Assembly: GCF_024643285.1 (NCBI RefSeq)
Contig: NZ_JAMSLW010000003.1
Span: 369,991-433,990 of the forward strand
Reading direction: 5' to 3'
Length of the DNA: 64,000 nt
From: Parapedobacter lycopersici
GTDB taxonomy: Bacteria; Bacteroidota; Bacteroidia; Sphingobacteriales; Sphingobacteriaceae
Shown: positions 33,372-41,759 of the stretch, piece by piece
How the letters are laid out: each line of letters starts with the position of its first letter
Numbering within the stretch: position 1 is the stretch's first letter
The notes under the pieces: model-generated
What the model was told of the DNA's origin: nothing
Database searches by the model: none
What the model saw: the letters and a program-made list of their open reading frames with translations, nothing else
Position numbers and translations under genes: made by a program

Positions 33372-33797
33372 ATGATTTACGGAATCACCCTTATTTTACT
33401 CAGCGTTATCGCTGTTCCTTCGCTGATCTTGTCGCGAAAACCCAATGCCCGGGAGTTATTGGAAAAAGTAGCCCCTTTTCAGGGCTGGATAGGCCTGATT
33501 TTTTGTTTTTTTGGCATTTGGGGCATTATACAGGCCGTTCTTAATATGGGGTGGCTGACAACTGTCCCGATCTGGTGGATTACCCTCCTAGCCGGTAGTG
33601 CGGTGCAGGCCGGACTCGGTTTTATGCTGGGGTATCCGCTCATCAACAAACTGTTCCTTTCGGGTAATGTGTCAGCGCAGGAAAAGGCCGAACGGCTCCG
33701 GGCGAAGATCGCTCCCCAGCAGGGAAGACTGGGATTACTGGGCATCATCGTGGGCGGTTGGATGATTATTGCATCGTTTATGTTTGCAGTGGCTTAA
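33372..33797 (+). CDS. Small four-helix membrane protein with internal duplication
   Basis: A 141-residue integral membrane protein. Helices: MIYGITLILLSVIAVPSLIL, GWIGLIFCFFGIWGIIQAVL, WWITLLAGSAVQAGLGFML and LGLLGIIVGGWMIIASFMF. The motif EKVAPFQGWIGLI (about 31-43) is echoed by AKIAPQQGRLGLLG (about 111-124), so the protein looks like two related halves. No family is recognised. The spacing suggests co-transcription with the zinc-ribbon and SIMPL-like genes. Confidence 0.7.
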   Translation: MIYGITLILLSVIAVPSLILSRKPNARELLEKVAPFQGWIGLIFCFFGIWGIIQAVLNMGWLTTVPIWWITLLAGSAVQAGLGFMLGYPLINKLFLSGNVSAQEKAERLRAKIAPQQGRLGLLGIIVGGWMIIASFMFAVA

Positions 33798-33830
33798 TCT
33801 CAGGTATTCGATAAATATAAGTGTAAGACG

Positions 33831-34442
33831 ATGAAATCACTATGTATAACATTATGCGCAATGCTGTTCGCCGTTGCGCTGTTCGCCCAGGGCACCGTAA
33901 TCGAGGTGCAGGGCGTGGCCGAGTACCCAAGAGAAATTGACCGTTATCAGGCTGATATCACCATTTCGCCGTTGAATTATTATAGTTACGATCAGCGGGA
34001 TAAACCGTCGCTGGATGAATTGACAAGCCAGTTTTTCAGGCAGATGGAAGAAAACGGTTTTGACCGGGACCGGTTCAAACCGGCGGAACGGCCAAAATAT
34101 TATGCGGCTGCCCAGGAAGACGACGCGGTTGTGTATCAGTTTGAAACCACATCCACAGCGGAAATAGAGCAGCTCATTGCGGTCAAACGGCTGAACGGGA
34201 TCTATGTTTCCGGAGGCCAGACGTACTATAAGCCGCTTGCCGACCCGACTAAAGTAATCACGGCCGCGCTGCAGGATGCAAAGAAGAGCGCCGAGACCGT
34301 TGCAAAAGCGATGGGAAAAACCATCGGTGACGTCGTATCGGTAGCCGACCAGAGCCGTCTTTATACCGGTCAGGTCGAGACGTTTTATGACGGTGAAAAA
34401 ATGGGAAAATACTATGTGTTAGTGAAATTCGCAACGGAATAG
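33831..34442 (+). CDS. Periplasmic SIMPL-like (DUF541) protein
   Basis: A 203-residue exported protein with a signal peptide (MKSLCITLCAMLFAVALFAQ). The mature start VIEVQGVAEYPREIDRYQADITISP and the later KVITAALQDAKKSAETVAKAMGKTIGDVVSVADQS match the pattern of SIMPL/YggE proteins, where the N-terminal GxGxxxxxPD and the DArxkAexlA region are typical. Function in the family is poorly defined (oxidative stress links for YggE). Last of the three-gene set. Confidence 0.7.
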   Translation: MKSLCITLCAMLFAVALFAQGTVIEVQGVAEYPREIDRYQADITISPLNYYSYDQRDKPSLDELTSQFFRQMEENGFDRDRFKPAERPKYYAAAQEDDAVVYQFETTSTAEIEQLIAVKRLNGIYVSGGQTYYKPLADPTKVITAALQDAKKSAETVAKAMGKTIGDVVSVADQSRLYTGQVETFYDGEKMGKYYVLVKFATE

Positions 34443-34487
34443 CAAGATCCTATTGAAACGGAAGCGCGACTCTTTGTAGCAATGCTA

Positions 34488-35075
34488 CTAGGGTGTGATC
34501 ATGATATGCGCTTTGTAAGTACCCTCATCCATCAGCCAGGGCATGCCGGGCGCCGCAGGTTTATTGGATAAGCCCAGATCAGCGGCCCTGGCATAGGGTA
34601 TGTAAACTACGTAGCGCCGTTTGGCATCACGGATCTCGCCGGTATTCGGGTCGAGGTTCGTCCGGTCGCCTGAGTAAGCATACAACGTAGAAGGTGCCTG
34701 TGGCATCTGCAGTTTACCCGATCGGATTTCTGCCTCCCGGATGGAATCGCGTTCAGTGCGCTTGCCTTCAGCAGTGAGCTCCCTCCCCCGGGCCATGAAC
34801 GGATCAAGGCTCTTGGGGTAGGCAAATGCCTGTAGTGTGCTGCCATCCTGCCGCATATCGGGCGCTAAACAGATAAAATCGTTATTTCCCTCACGAAGTG
34901 TAACGAATTCGCCGGTAGCGGAATATCCGTACACCGTGGCGTCGGCCCGTTTTTCCTCGGGAGCAGCCATTACTGCGATCTTGATCAGGACATCTGCAGG
35001 CAGCGCCTGAGGCGTTTGCCGGGCGCCGGCGGAGAGCCAGAGCATCAGCAGGGCGAAAAGGGGGAACGTTTTCAT
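34488..35075 (-). CDS. Exported protein of unknown function
   Basis: A 195-residue protein with a short signal peptide (MKTFPLFALLMLWLSAGARQ). The mature part has TVYGYSATGEFVTLREGNNDFICLAPD and later YVVYIPYARAADLGLSNKPAAPGMPWLMDEGTYKAHIMI, a pattern shared by several secreted proteins of unknown role. It contains one Cys and no catalytic motif I can name. A promoter-like pair lies 25-56 nt upstream. Convergent with the SIMPL-like gene. Confidence 0.7.
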   Translation of the reverse strand: MKTFPLFALLMLWLSAGARQTPQALPADVLIKIAVMAAPEEKRADATVYGYSATGEFVTLREGNNDFICLAPDMRQDGSTLQAFAYPKSLDPFMARGRELTAEGKRTERDSIREAEIRSGKLQMPQAPSTLYAYSGDRTNLDPNTGEIRDAKRRYVVYIPYARAADLGLSNKPAAPGMPWLMDEGTYKAHIMITP

Positions 35076-35099
35076 GGTATGAAATATTGGTGCCTTTTA

Positions 35100-35131
35100 C
35101 GAAGATAAGGATTTTCAGGGATATGAATCAA
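35100..35131 (-). promoter_or_regulatory. Probable promoter of the exported unknown protein gene
   Basis: On the minus strand TTG (35129-35131), a 21-nt spacer and TATCTTCG (35100-35107), one mismatch from TAnnTTTG. The ATG lies 24 nt downstream at 35075. Confidence 0.45.
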
Positions 35132-35231
35132 TAGCCATCGGTTCAATCAGACGTAATGTCGTGATTACTGCTGGTTCGTCGGGATTACAGGGTGTTTGGC
35201 AATTTTATAGGCCGGTCGAGTTTATTATAGG

Positions 35232-36113
35232 TTATCCGGCGGATGTCTTGAACAAGTGGCTCAGCGAAATAAAATCAGCCAGTGCCGGATGTTCGGTTTG
35301 CCTATGGTGAGCCATGACGATCTCAGTATAGACGGGTATATCAATCAATTCAGTAAACTGCAGTTTCAGGTAGGGGTATTGCTGCATGATGGAGACCGGG
35401 ACTAATGCCACACCCAATCCACTTTCAACGAGGCTGAGGATGGAATGCATGCTGTTGCACTCATGGATAACCTGAGGCATGAATCCGATGCGCTGGCAGC
35501 AGGCGATAAACTGCTGGTGATAGTACGGTGCATAGGTGCTGTTGTAGGAAATGAATGGTGCCTTGGCGAGTACGTCTGCGTTTAATAAAACCGGATGCTC
35601 GGCTGCACACACCAATGCGAACTGATCCTGCCAAAGCGAGGTAATGTCCAGTTGCGTAGAGGCTACCGGTGCCCGCAGGATACCGACATCAAGCTTTCCG
35701 GCTTCCAGGGCGCTAACCTGCTTGGCCGTGGAAAGTTCATATACACGGGTTTTCAATAAAGGATAGCGGACATTGAGCTGTCGCAACACAGCCGCAAGTG
35801 CAGTCAATGGGGTGGAGCTGATGTATCCGATCTGGAATTCACCGCTCACCGACTGATGAATCTGCCTGACTGCCTGTTTACTGCGTTCCAGTTGCTGGAT
35901 GAGTAGCTCGCATTCGCCAAGAAAATAACGCCCGGCGTCCGTAAGCGCCACCCGCTTGTTGTTTCGGTGAAACAGTACGGCACCCAGCTCATTTTCCAGT
36001 TCCTTGATCTGCCGTGTCAACGGCGGCTGGGAAATATGCAATTGCGCTGCCGCCTTGCTGAAATGCAGCAGCTCGGCCACCGTTTTGAAATAAATAAGAT
36101 GCCGTAATTCCAT
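35232..36113 (-). CDS. LysR-family transcriptional regulator
   Basis: A 293-residue LysR regulator. N-terminal HTH: MELRHLIYFKTVAELLHFSKAAAQLHISQPPLTRQIKELENELG, the standard LysR start, then HRNNKRVALTDAGRYFL. The C-terminal effector domain is a periplasmic-binding-protein fold (FQIGYISSTPLTALAAVLRQL, LDVGILRAPV, SLVESGLGVALVPVSIM). A -7 box TACCTTTG (plus-strand CAAAGGTA, 36121-36128) lies 7 nt before its ATG. It is divergent from a methyltransferase gene 89 nt away, the likely target. Confidence 0.95.
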   Translation of the reverse strand: MELRHLIYFKTVAELLHFSKAAAQLHISQPPLTRQIKELENELGAVLFHRNNKRVALTDAGRYFLGECELLIQQLERSKQAVRQIHQSVSGEFQIGYISSTPLTALAAVLRQLNVRYPLLKTRVYELSTAKQVSALEAGKLDVGILRAPVASTQLDITSLWQDQFALVCAAEHPVLLNADVLAKAPFISYNSTYAPYYHQQFIACCQRIGFMPQVIHECNSMHSILSLVESGLGVALVPVSIMQQYPYLKLQFTELIDIPVYTEIVMAHHRQTEHPALADFISLSHLFKTSAG

Positions 36114-36120
36114 AATACTC

Positions 36121-36182
36121 CAAAGGTATTAATAATTGCAAATAATAGTATTTTTAAAGTATAGTATGGATGAGTAGCTTTG
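36121..36182. promoter_or_regulatory. Divergent LysR / methyltransferase promoter region
   Basis: Leftward -7 box TACCTTTG (36121-36128, minus) for the LysR gene and rightward TAGCTTTG (36175-36182) for the methyltransferase, the latter with a T-run at 36151-36155, 19 nt upstream. The AT-rich middle contains the short inverted elements atactat and atagtat and is the expected LysR operator region. Confidence 0.55.
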
Positions 36183-36202
36183 TTTCATAAACAACGAACA
36201 GC

Positions 36203-36925
36203 ATGGAACATTTTTCGGACAAATCCACCGTACAGGAAATTAAAGCCCGGTTTGACAATGACGTCGACCGTTTTTCGAATTTGGAAACAGGCCAGCAGAC
36301 GACTATCGATGCGGCATTCAACATGGAGCTTATTATCGATAGCATTATGGCCCATTCACCCAACCTGAAAACAGTATTGGATGTCGGCTGCGGGGCGGGA
36401 AACTATACGTTGAAGTTACTGAACAGAAAAGCACCATTGGACTGTACGTTGCTCGACTTAAGTCAACCCATGCTCAACCGGGCCAGGGAACGGGTGTCAG
36501 CGGTCAATACGGGCGCCATTACATTGGTGCAGGGCGATATCCGTACAGCATCCTTGCCGGAGGGACACTATTGTACCATTATGGCTGCGGCAGTACTGCA
36601 TCACTTGCGCGACGACCGTGACTGGGAGGCTGTGTTTACTAAACTGTACCGACTGCTGAAACCCGGCGGGAGCCTTTGGATAGCGGATCTGGTGGTCCAG
36701 GAAACGCCGGCCATTCAGCACCTTGTCTATAACGAACGCTATGGGAATTACCTGGCAGGACTTAAGGATGAGGCATACCGGGATAACGTATTTGCCTATA
36801 TTGAAAAGGAGGATACGCCCCATTCGTTAAATGATCAGATGAAATTGCTGGAAAAGGTAGGCTTTCGTAGTGTGGAGGTACTTCATAAGCACCTCTGTTT
36901 TGCTTCCTTTGGTGCGATAAAGTAA
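36203..36925 (+). CDS. Class I SAM-dependent methyltransferase
   Basis: A 240-residue methyltransferase. Motif I is VLDVGCGAGNYTLKLL (about 56-71), motif II LLDLSQPMLNRARERV, motif III LVQGDIRTASLP, then AAAVLHHLRDDRDWEAVF and LKPGGSLWIADLV. The substrate is not evident; the N-terminus EIKARFDNDVDRFSNLETGQ is typical of a Bacteroidota subfamily seen next to LysR genes. It lies divergent from and probably regulated by the LysR protein. Confidence 0.9.
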   Translation: MEHFSDKSTVQEIKARFDNDVDRFSNLETGQQTTIDAAFNMELIIDSIMAHSPNLKTVLDVGCGAGNYTLKLLNRKAPLDCTLLDLSQPMLNRARERVSAVNTGAITLVQGDIRTASLPEGHYCTIMAAAVLHHLRDDRDWEAVFTKLYRLLKPGGSLWIADLVVQETPAIQHLVYNERYGNYLAGLKDEAYRDNVFAYIEKEDTPHSLNDQMKLLEKVGFRSVEVLHKHLCFASFGAIK

Positions 36926-36961
36926 GTCGCTGACCAATAGAAAAATACTCACTTTTGGGTA

Positions 36962-36992
36962 TTTGGGGTAGGTGGATTGCCGGTTATATTTG
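36962..36992 (+). promoter_or_regulatory. Consensus Bacteroidota promoter
   Basis: TTTG (36962-36965), a 19-nt spacer and a perfect TATATTTG (36985-36992): the best promoter match in the window. The ATG at 37009 follows 17 nt later. Confidence 0.7.
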
Positions 36993-37008
36993 ACTAACCC
37001 AAGATCAG

Positions 37009-37371
37009 ATGACAGTCCCAAACTACCAAAGTGGACCATCCGATGAACAGGAACTGCGTTTCGTTCATGGAAGTTTCAGCGGCATTCACCGGCTGAAGGG
37101 ATTGCTTAACGAAGAGCTGACCGAGTTGGAACTTGAGTTTTCCCCTACGCAGTTCATGGCTTTTTATAACGATTTCAGGGAGCGGGAAACCGCCGGTGAC
37201 CCGACATCAGGTGACCCGTCTGAACCTGCCTTTTATTGGATAAAGGGCAGGAATTGCTGGATACGTGTCTGTTTTCAGCCGCATGAGAGCTACTACAGCT
37301 GGGGATGTTACACTACCGAAGATCAGGTAACGGGGTTAAAAATGTACTTCGCGAATAAAAAGAACTCATGA
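37009..37371 (+). CDS. Small cytosolic protein of unknown function
   Basis: A 120-residue soluble protein with no signal or membrane segment. It is rich in aromatics (FYWIKGRNCWIRVCFQ, YYSWGCYTTED) and acidic residues. Three Cys residues cluster in the C-terminal half. I do not recognise the family. A perfect promoter directly upstream supports that it is a real, separately transcribed gene. Confidence 0.65.
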   Translation: MTVPNYQSGPSDEQELRFVHGSFSGIHRLKGLLNEELTELELEFSPTQFMAFYNDFRERETAGDPTSGDPSEPAFYWIKGRNCWIRVCFQPHESYYSWGCYTTEDQVTGLKMYFANKKNS

Positions 37372-37411
37372 CCAAAACGCCCGCAGGTACGGGCATTCAG
37401 AAAAAAGATGC

Positions 37412-37442
37412 TTGAAATTAATCGATGAAATCCGTACGTTTG
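37412..37442 (+). promoter_or_regulatory. Bacteroidota promoter opening the copper cluster
   Basis: TTG (37412-37414), a 20-nt spacer and a perfect TACGTTTG (37435-37442). It lies between two possible ATGs and therefore decides in favour of the second one at 37452. Confidence 0.65.
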
Positions 37443-37451
37443 CATATTGAT

Positions 37452-37826
37452 ATGCGATTAAAAAAACAGTGTTTCATCTGGTTTGTCGCGGTCTTGGGTT
37501 TCTTTATGATGCCAACGGCCGGTCTTGCCTGCGAAAGTGGGTCGGAGCATGCCATGGAAAACTGTTGTGACGGGGCCGAGCCGTCAGCCATGCATGAAGA
37601 TGCCCAACAGCACGATCGCACCGCCCCAGGCGAACAACACGATGACTGTGGCACCCACTGCGCTGACCGTATATGCCATTGCCCGGCTACCTGTGCCGAT
37701 ATGCCATTGGCTCACACATGGCGCATCAACCAGTCGTTATACGCCGATGACCTGCAATTTACAGGTGTGACAGGCTTCATCTCATCCGGATTTTATTCCA
37801 TCTGGCTACCTCCAAAAATAGCCTGA
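37452..37826 (+). CDS. Small exported Cys/His-rich protein of the copper cluster
   Basis: About 124 residues, with a signal or anchor helix (CFIWFVAVLGFFMMPTAGLA) and a mature part full of possible metal ligands: CESGSEHAMENCCDG, QQHDRTAPGEQHDDCGTHCADRICHCPATC. The pattern (dense Cys and His) fits a periplasmic or surface copper-binding protein. The ATG at 37452 was chosen because a perfect promoter -7 box ends only 9 nt before it, leaving the upstream ATG at 37425 outside the transcript. It heads the copper-related run of genes to 41573. Confidence 0.7.
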   Translation: MRLKKQCFIWFVAVLGFFMMPTAGLACESGSEHAMENCCDGAEPSAMHEDAQQHDRTAPGEQHDDCGTHCADRICHCPATCADMPLAHTWRINQSLYADDLQFTGVTGFISSGFYSIWLPPKIA

Positions 37827-37851
37827 TTTTTACTACTCATAGCCATACGTG

Positions 37852-37884
37852 TGCCCGTACGTAAGCTTTCCGGCTTACGGGGCA
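37852..37884 (+). terminator. Hairpin in the copper cluster
   Basis: cgtaagc / gcttacg stem with a TTTCCG loop, extendable by tgccc / gggca across a 3-nt bulge, between the Cys-rich gene and the HMA gene. A T5 run follows after 6 nt. It may reduce read-through or act as an attenuator. Confidence 0.5.
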
Positions 37885-37917
37885 AATGCAGTTTTTAATT
37901 ATTTTAACATTAAAACC

Positions 37918-38796
37918 ATGAAATCATTCATTTTCTGGATGGCAGCAGGTATTATGCTACTGTCCACAACATACGCACAACCGAAATATGAGGCCACGGA
38001 AACGGTGCTGATCAGCGGAAACTGCGAAATGTGTAAAAAAGCCATCGAAACAGCCGGCACGGTAAAACACGAAGCTAGCGTCGATTGGAATCAGGAAACT
38101 GGAGCAGCAACACTGACTTACAATCCGTCTAAAACCAATACTGACGAAATACTTCAGCGGATTGCGCTTGCAGGGTACGACAACGCGCAGTACCTGGCAC
38201 CCGATGAAGCCTATGCCAGCCTTCCGGAATGCTGCCAATATAACCGCGAATTTAAAACCAATACACCTGCAACGCACGCGCATACACCGCATCATACCTC
38301 ACAGGCCGCGGCCACTGATCATTCCACGCATCAGGCAGCAACTGACGTTTCGCAACACGAAAAAGAAGGACAATTCCAGGCCATATTCAATCATTATTTC
38401 AATTTGAAAGATGCATTGGTAAAATCGGACGGTACACTGGCCGCTTCCAGTGCAGCCCGATTTCTTGACGCATTGGGTGCAGTAAAGATGGATGGATTGA
38501 CCTCTGCTGAACATGAAACCTGGATGAATGGAAAGGAATCGATCATGACGGTTACTGAACGCATTGCAGGCACGGATGACATTGCCCGTCAGCGCACCCA
38601 CTTTGCTTCCCTGTCGGAACAGGTATACCTGTTGATGAAAGCGTCGGGCACCGCACAACCGGTTTATTATCAACGATGCCCGATGTTCAACAATAGCAAA
38701 GGGGCACACTGGCTGAGCCTGAATCAGGACATACAGAATCCATATTACGGTGCGCAGATGCTGACCTGCGGCAACACGGTGGAAACGGTGAAATAA
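37918..38796 (+). CDS. Exported HMA-DUF3347 copper-binding protein
   Basis: A 292-residue exported protein. Signal peptide about 1-20 (MKSFIFWMAAGIMLLSTTYA). A heavy-metal-associated domain follows (about 22-95) with the metal motif SGNCEMCKKAIE (CxxC), then a His-rich linker (THAHTPHHTSQ, DHSTHQ), and a DUF3347 domain (about 155-292: FQAIFNHYFNLKDALVKSDG, TLAASSAARFLDAL, ending YYQRCPMFNNSKGAHWLSLN and NPYYGAQMLTCG). DUF3347 is found at the end of CusB-like copper efflux adaptors and holds Cu via Cys/Met/His. It likely binds copper in the periplasm. Confidence 0.88.
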   Translation: MKSFIFWMAAGIMLLSTTYAQPKYEATETVLISGNCEMCKKAIETAGTVKHEASVDWNQETGAATLTYNPSKTNTDEILQRIALAGYDNAQYLAPDEAYASLPECCQYNREFKTNTPATHAHTPHHTSQAAATDHSTHQAATDVSQHEKEGQFQAIFNHYFNLKDALVKSDGTLAASSAARFLDALGAVKMDGLTSAEHETWMNGKESIMTVTERIAGTDDIARQRTHFASLSEQVYLLMKASGTAQPVYYQRCPMFNNSKGAHWLSLNQDIQNPYYGAQMLTCGNTVETVK

Positions 38797-38825
38797 TGCA
38801 ATTTTTCAACAAAAAAAAGATTCAA

Positions 38826-39254
38826 ATGAAATCATTAATCGCTATTGCAGGATTACTTATCGTATTTTCTGCCTGCAGTGAACAACAAAGTAAGGAACAG
38901 ACCGCTACGACTGCAACTCCCATGGAAACTGCCATGGCACCTGTTGCAAACGCAGCCAATTACCATAAAGGTGATGTGGTGCCCAATGACGAAGTATGCA
39001 TGGTAAACGACGCATTTATGGGAAAAAAACAGTTGGTAGTGAAAGTGGAAGGAAAGACCTACTACGGCTGCTGTGAAATGTGCCAGCAGCGAATCCCGCA
39101 GGATCAGTCGGTTCGCGTTGCCATCGATCCGGTATCCAACAAGGAAGTGGACAAGGCAACGGCCCTGATCGCGATCACGGGTGATAACGGTGAGGTCTCT
39201 TATTTTGAGAGCAAAACCACCTATGCAAATTACGTAAGCAGTCTTACCAGATAA
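38826..39254 (+). CDS. Cys-rich lipoprotein of the copper cluster
   Basis: A 142-residue lipoprotein (lipobox LLIVFSACSEQ, Cys about residue 17). The mature part holds the Met/His region ETAMAPVANAANYHKGDVV, the Cys in DEVCMVNDAFMGKKQL, and YYGCCEMCQQRIPQD, a CCxxC pattern recalling TRASH-type metal-binding zinc fingers of copper proteins. I start it at 38826 because that gives a proper signal; the frame is also open from an ATG at 38796 overlapping the previous stop. Probably a periplasmic or outer-membrane copper chaperone. Confidence 0.7.
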   Translation: MKSLIAIAGLLIVFSACSEQQSKEQTATTATPMETAMAPVANAANYHKGDVVPNDEVCMVNDAFMGKKQLVVKVEGKTYYGCCEMCQQRIPQDQSVRVAIDPVSNKEVDKATALIAITGDNGEVSYFESKTTYANYVSSLTR

Positions 39255-39356
39255 CGTATCGGCAATGGCCACCTTATTAATGCTATAAGTCATTGGTTTA
39301 TGTAATGGCTAATCGTAAATAAGGGTGCGTCGATACAGCTGAAATACCGATATAAA

Positions 39357-41573
39357 ATGAACATGAAGCGCAAAATACTGATGACCTCCTTGATGCTGGC
39401 ATCGTATGCTACTATATATGCACAAAAGGTAGTGCGGTACGACTTATACGTGAAGGATACCATCGTTAACTTTTCCGGAAAGGAGAAGCGGGCGATTGCC
39501 GTGAACGGCCAGATACCGATGCCTACATTGGAATTTACCGAAGGTGACACGGCCGAAATCGTGCTGCATAACCTGCTGGATGAAAACACGGCCTTGCACT
39601 GGCATGGGGTGCAGCTGCCGAATAAGGAAGACGGCGTGCCTTTTCTTACCCAGATGCCAACGCCTCCAGGAGCGATACATACCTATCGCTTTCCGGTGAA
39701 ACAGAATGGAACCTATTGGTACCACAGCCACGCAGGTATGCAGGAGCAGATTGGCATGTACGGCTCGCTGGTTTTTCACAAGCGGAAAAATGACCCAACG
39801 TTTAGGGAAGGGATTGACGACCTGCCGACGGTACCCGTTATCCTGAGCGAGTGGACCGATTTGAAGCCGGAAAATGTACAGCGGATGCTTGCGTCAGGAA
39901 GCGATTGGTTTGGTATTAAGAAAAATGCCGTGCAGAGTTATGTTGAGGCTATTGACGGCGGACATTTTAAAACCAAGGTAACAAACGAGTGGAAGCGGAT
40001 GGAAGCGATGGACGTAAGTGATGTATATTATGAAAAATTCCTGATCAATGGCCAGAATCAAAGTCAGCTGCCAGAGTTCAAGCCTGGCAGCCGGGTGCGC
40101 CTACGGGTGTCCAATGGCGGTGCGTCATCCTATTTTTGGCTGACTTACGGCGGCGGTAAAATCACCGTGGTAGCCAATGACGGTAATGATGTAGTGCCGG
40201 TTGAGGTTGACCGGCTGATCATCGGGGTATCGGAAACGTATGACATCGTTGTCAATATTCCAGCCGAAAATACGTCATATGAGCTGCTGGCTACCGCCGA
40301 GGACCGCTCGGGATCGGCCTCGTTATTCCTTGGCGACGGCGTCCGCCAGTTGCAGGCACGTTTGCCAAAGCTTAACTATTTCAAAGGGATGAAGATGATG
40401 AATGGGATGATGAAGATGAATGGAGACATGAACGATATGGGCATGGACATGAGCTTACAGCAAATGGATATGAACACCGTAATGTATCCCGAGGTACAGG
40501 CCCAACCCCAGGCTGCTGGTGAGCATGCAGGGCATAGCGGCCACGCGATGGGGGCTAATGGACCGGTAACCCTGAACCATGCGATGCTGAAAGCACCGCA
40601 TCCGACAACCCTCGATTCGGAAGCTCCGGTGCGTGAACTGAAATTTACCCTTACCGGAAATATGAACCGGTATGTATGGAGCATGGATAACCGGGTGTTG
40701 TCCGAGGAAGACAAAATACCGGTGAAAAAAGGAGAAATATTACGTATTACCCTGTATAACAATTCGATGATGCGTCATCCCATGCACCTTCATGGGTTCG
40801 ATTTCCGGGTAATCAACGGGCAGGGAGCATATGCTCCGTTGAAAAATGTACTCGATATGATGCCGATGGAAACCAACATTATTGAGTTTGAGGCCAATAC
40901 AGAAGGCGATTGGTTTTTCCATTGCCATATCCTTTACCACATGATGGCCGGAATGAACCGCGTTTTTGCCGTTGGTGAATACGATAACCCGCTGCTGCAC
41001 GATAAGGAAATGGCCTATCGAATGCTGCAGCACGAAAGCAATATGTGGCATTTTATGGCCCAAAACGATGTGGCTACCAACGGTAATGACGGGATGGCGA
41101 TGGTACAGAATGCCCGTTGGGGCGTAGGCGTGGAATGGGCTGTTGGCTATAATGCCATGCATGGTTACGAGGTAGAAACGCATGTTGGGCGGTACATCGG
41201 GCGGATGCAGTGGCTGATGCCGTTTGTGGGGTTCGACTACCGATACCGGAAGATGGGGATAGATGAGCACGAGAAGAATATGTTCGGCCAGGTGAATAAG
41301 AAGGACAGCAGAAGGCAGCTCAGTGTGGGCGTGCTGTATACCCTGCCTATGCTTATCGATTTCCAGGCTGAGGTATATCACGACGGGATTGTCCGGTTGC
41401 AGCTGATGCGTGAAGATATACCGGTAACCCGGCGGTTAAGGGCAGGCTTCATGGTAAATACCGATAAGGAATATATGGGCGAACTGCGTTATATCATTAC
41501 CCGCAATATCGGGATCCGCACGCATTACGATAGCGACATGGGATTTGGCGTGGGGTTGTCATTAAACTATTAG
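39357..41573 (+). CDS. Multicopper oxidase (CopA-like) fused to an outer-membrane-barrel-like domain
   Basis: A 738-residue exported protein. Signal peptide about 1-22. Cupredoxin domains with all copper ligands visible: ALHWHGVQLPN, TYWYHSHAGMQEQIG, and C-terminal HPMHLHGFDF with HCHILYHMMAGM (about 520-530). A Met-rich insert (MKMMNGMMKMNGDMNDMG, about 343-360) plus EHAGHSGHAMG is the mark of copper-tolerant CopA/CueO oxidases that turn Cu(I) to Cu(II). After the oxidase (about residue 545 on) comes a beta-rich segment (WGVGVEWAVGYNAMHGYEV, GRYIGRMQWLMPFVGFDYRY, ending IRTHYDSDMGFGVGLSLNY) like a CopB-type barrel. In Proteobacteria CopA and CopB are separate genes; here they are one chain. 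Confidence 0.9.
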   Translation: MNMKRKILMTSLMLASYATIYAQKVVRYDLYVKDTIVNFSGKEKRAIAVNGQIPMPTLEFTEGDTAEIVLHNLLDENTALHWHGVQLPNKEDGVPFLTQMPTPPGAIHTYRFPVKQNGTYWYHSHAGMQEQIGMYGSLVFHKRKNDPTFREGIDDLPTVPVILSEWTDLKPENVQRMLASGSDWFGIKKNAVQSYVEAIDGGHFKTKVTNEWKRMEAMDVSDVYYEKFLINGQNQSQLPEFKPGSRVRLRVSNGGASSYFWLTYGGGKITVVANDGNDVVPVEVDRLIIGVSETYDIVVNIPAENTSYELLATAEDRSGSASLFLGDGVRQLQARLPKLNYFKGMKMMNGMMKMNGDMNDMGMDMSLQQMDMNTVMYPEVQAQPQAAGEHAGHSGHAMGANGPVTLNHAMLKAPHPTTLDSEAPVRELKFTLTGNMNRYVWSMDNRVLSEEDKIPVKKGEILRITLYNNSMMRHPMHLHGFDFRVINGQGAYAPLKNVLDMMPMETNIIEFEANTEGDWFFHCHILYHMMAGMNRVFAVGEYDNPLLHDKEMAYRMLQHESNMWHFMAQNDVATNGNDGMAMVQNARWGVGVEWAVGYNAMHGYEVETHVGRYIGRMQWLMPFVGFDYRYRKMGIDEHEKNMFGQVNKKDSRRQLSVGVLYTLPMLIDFQAEVYHDGIVRLQLMREDIPVTRRLRAGFMVNTDKEYMGELRYIITRNIGIRTHYDSDMGFGVGLSLNY

Positions 41574-41635
41574 ACCCCGTTGGTGGATAGCGTTACCCGC
41601 TTTGTAAAAAAGTTTGGATATTTATGAAGATGGGG

Positions 41636-41666
41636 TTGCCCGTTATGGTGTTTCTTTTTACTTTCG
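41636..41666 (+). promoter_or_regulatory. Probable promoter of the propeller sensor kinase gene
   Basis: TTG (41636-41638), a 20-nt spacer and TACTTTCG (41659-41666), one mismatch from TAnnTTTG. The predicted transcript begins right at the foot of the hairpin at 41673. Confidence 0.5.
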
Positions 41667-41672
41667 TACACC

Positions 41673-41702
41673 GGTGCCGGCCGCTGTAAGCCGGCCGGCA
41701 CC
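41673..41702 (+). promoter_or_regulatory. Hairpin at the 5' end of the sensor kinase transcript
   Basis: A perfect 11-bp stem (ggtgccggccg / cggccggcacc) with an 8-nt loop. It lies 100 nt after the oxidase gene and 5-7 nt after the kinase promoter, so it may stabilise the kinase mRNA, act as a leader element, or stop read-through from the oxidase gene. Confidence 0.5.
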
Positions 41703-41759
41703 CAATTTCTACCTGTGCACGAAAATCACATAGTGAAAGTACATCTGCCGTTGTTGCGT

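Noticed and set aside
37425..37451. Earlier ATG for the Cys-rich copper protein
   Set aside because: A perfect -7 promoter box at 37435-37442 lies downstream of it, so the ATG at 37452 fits better.
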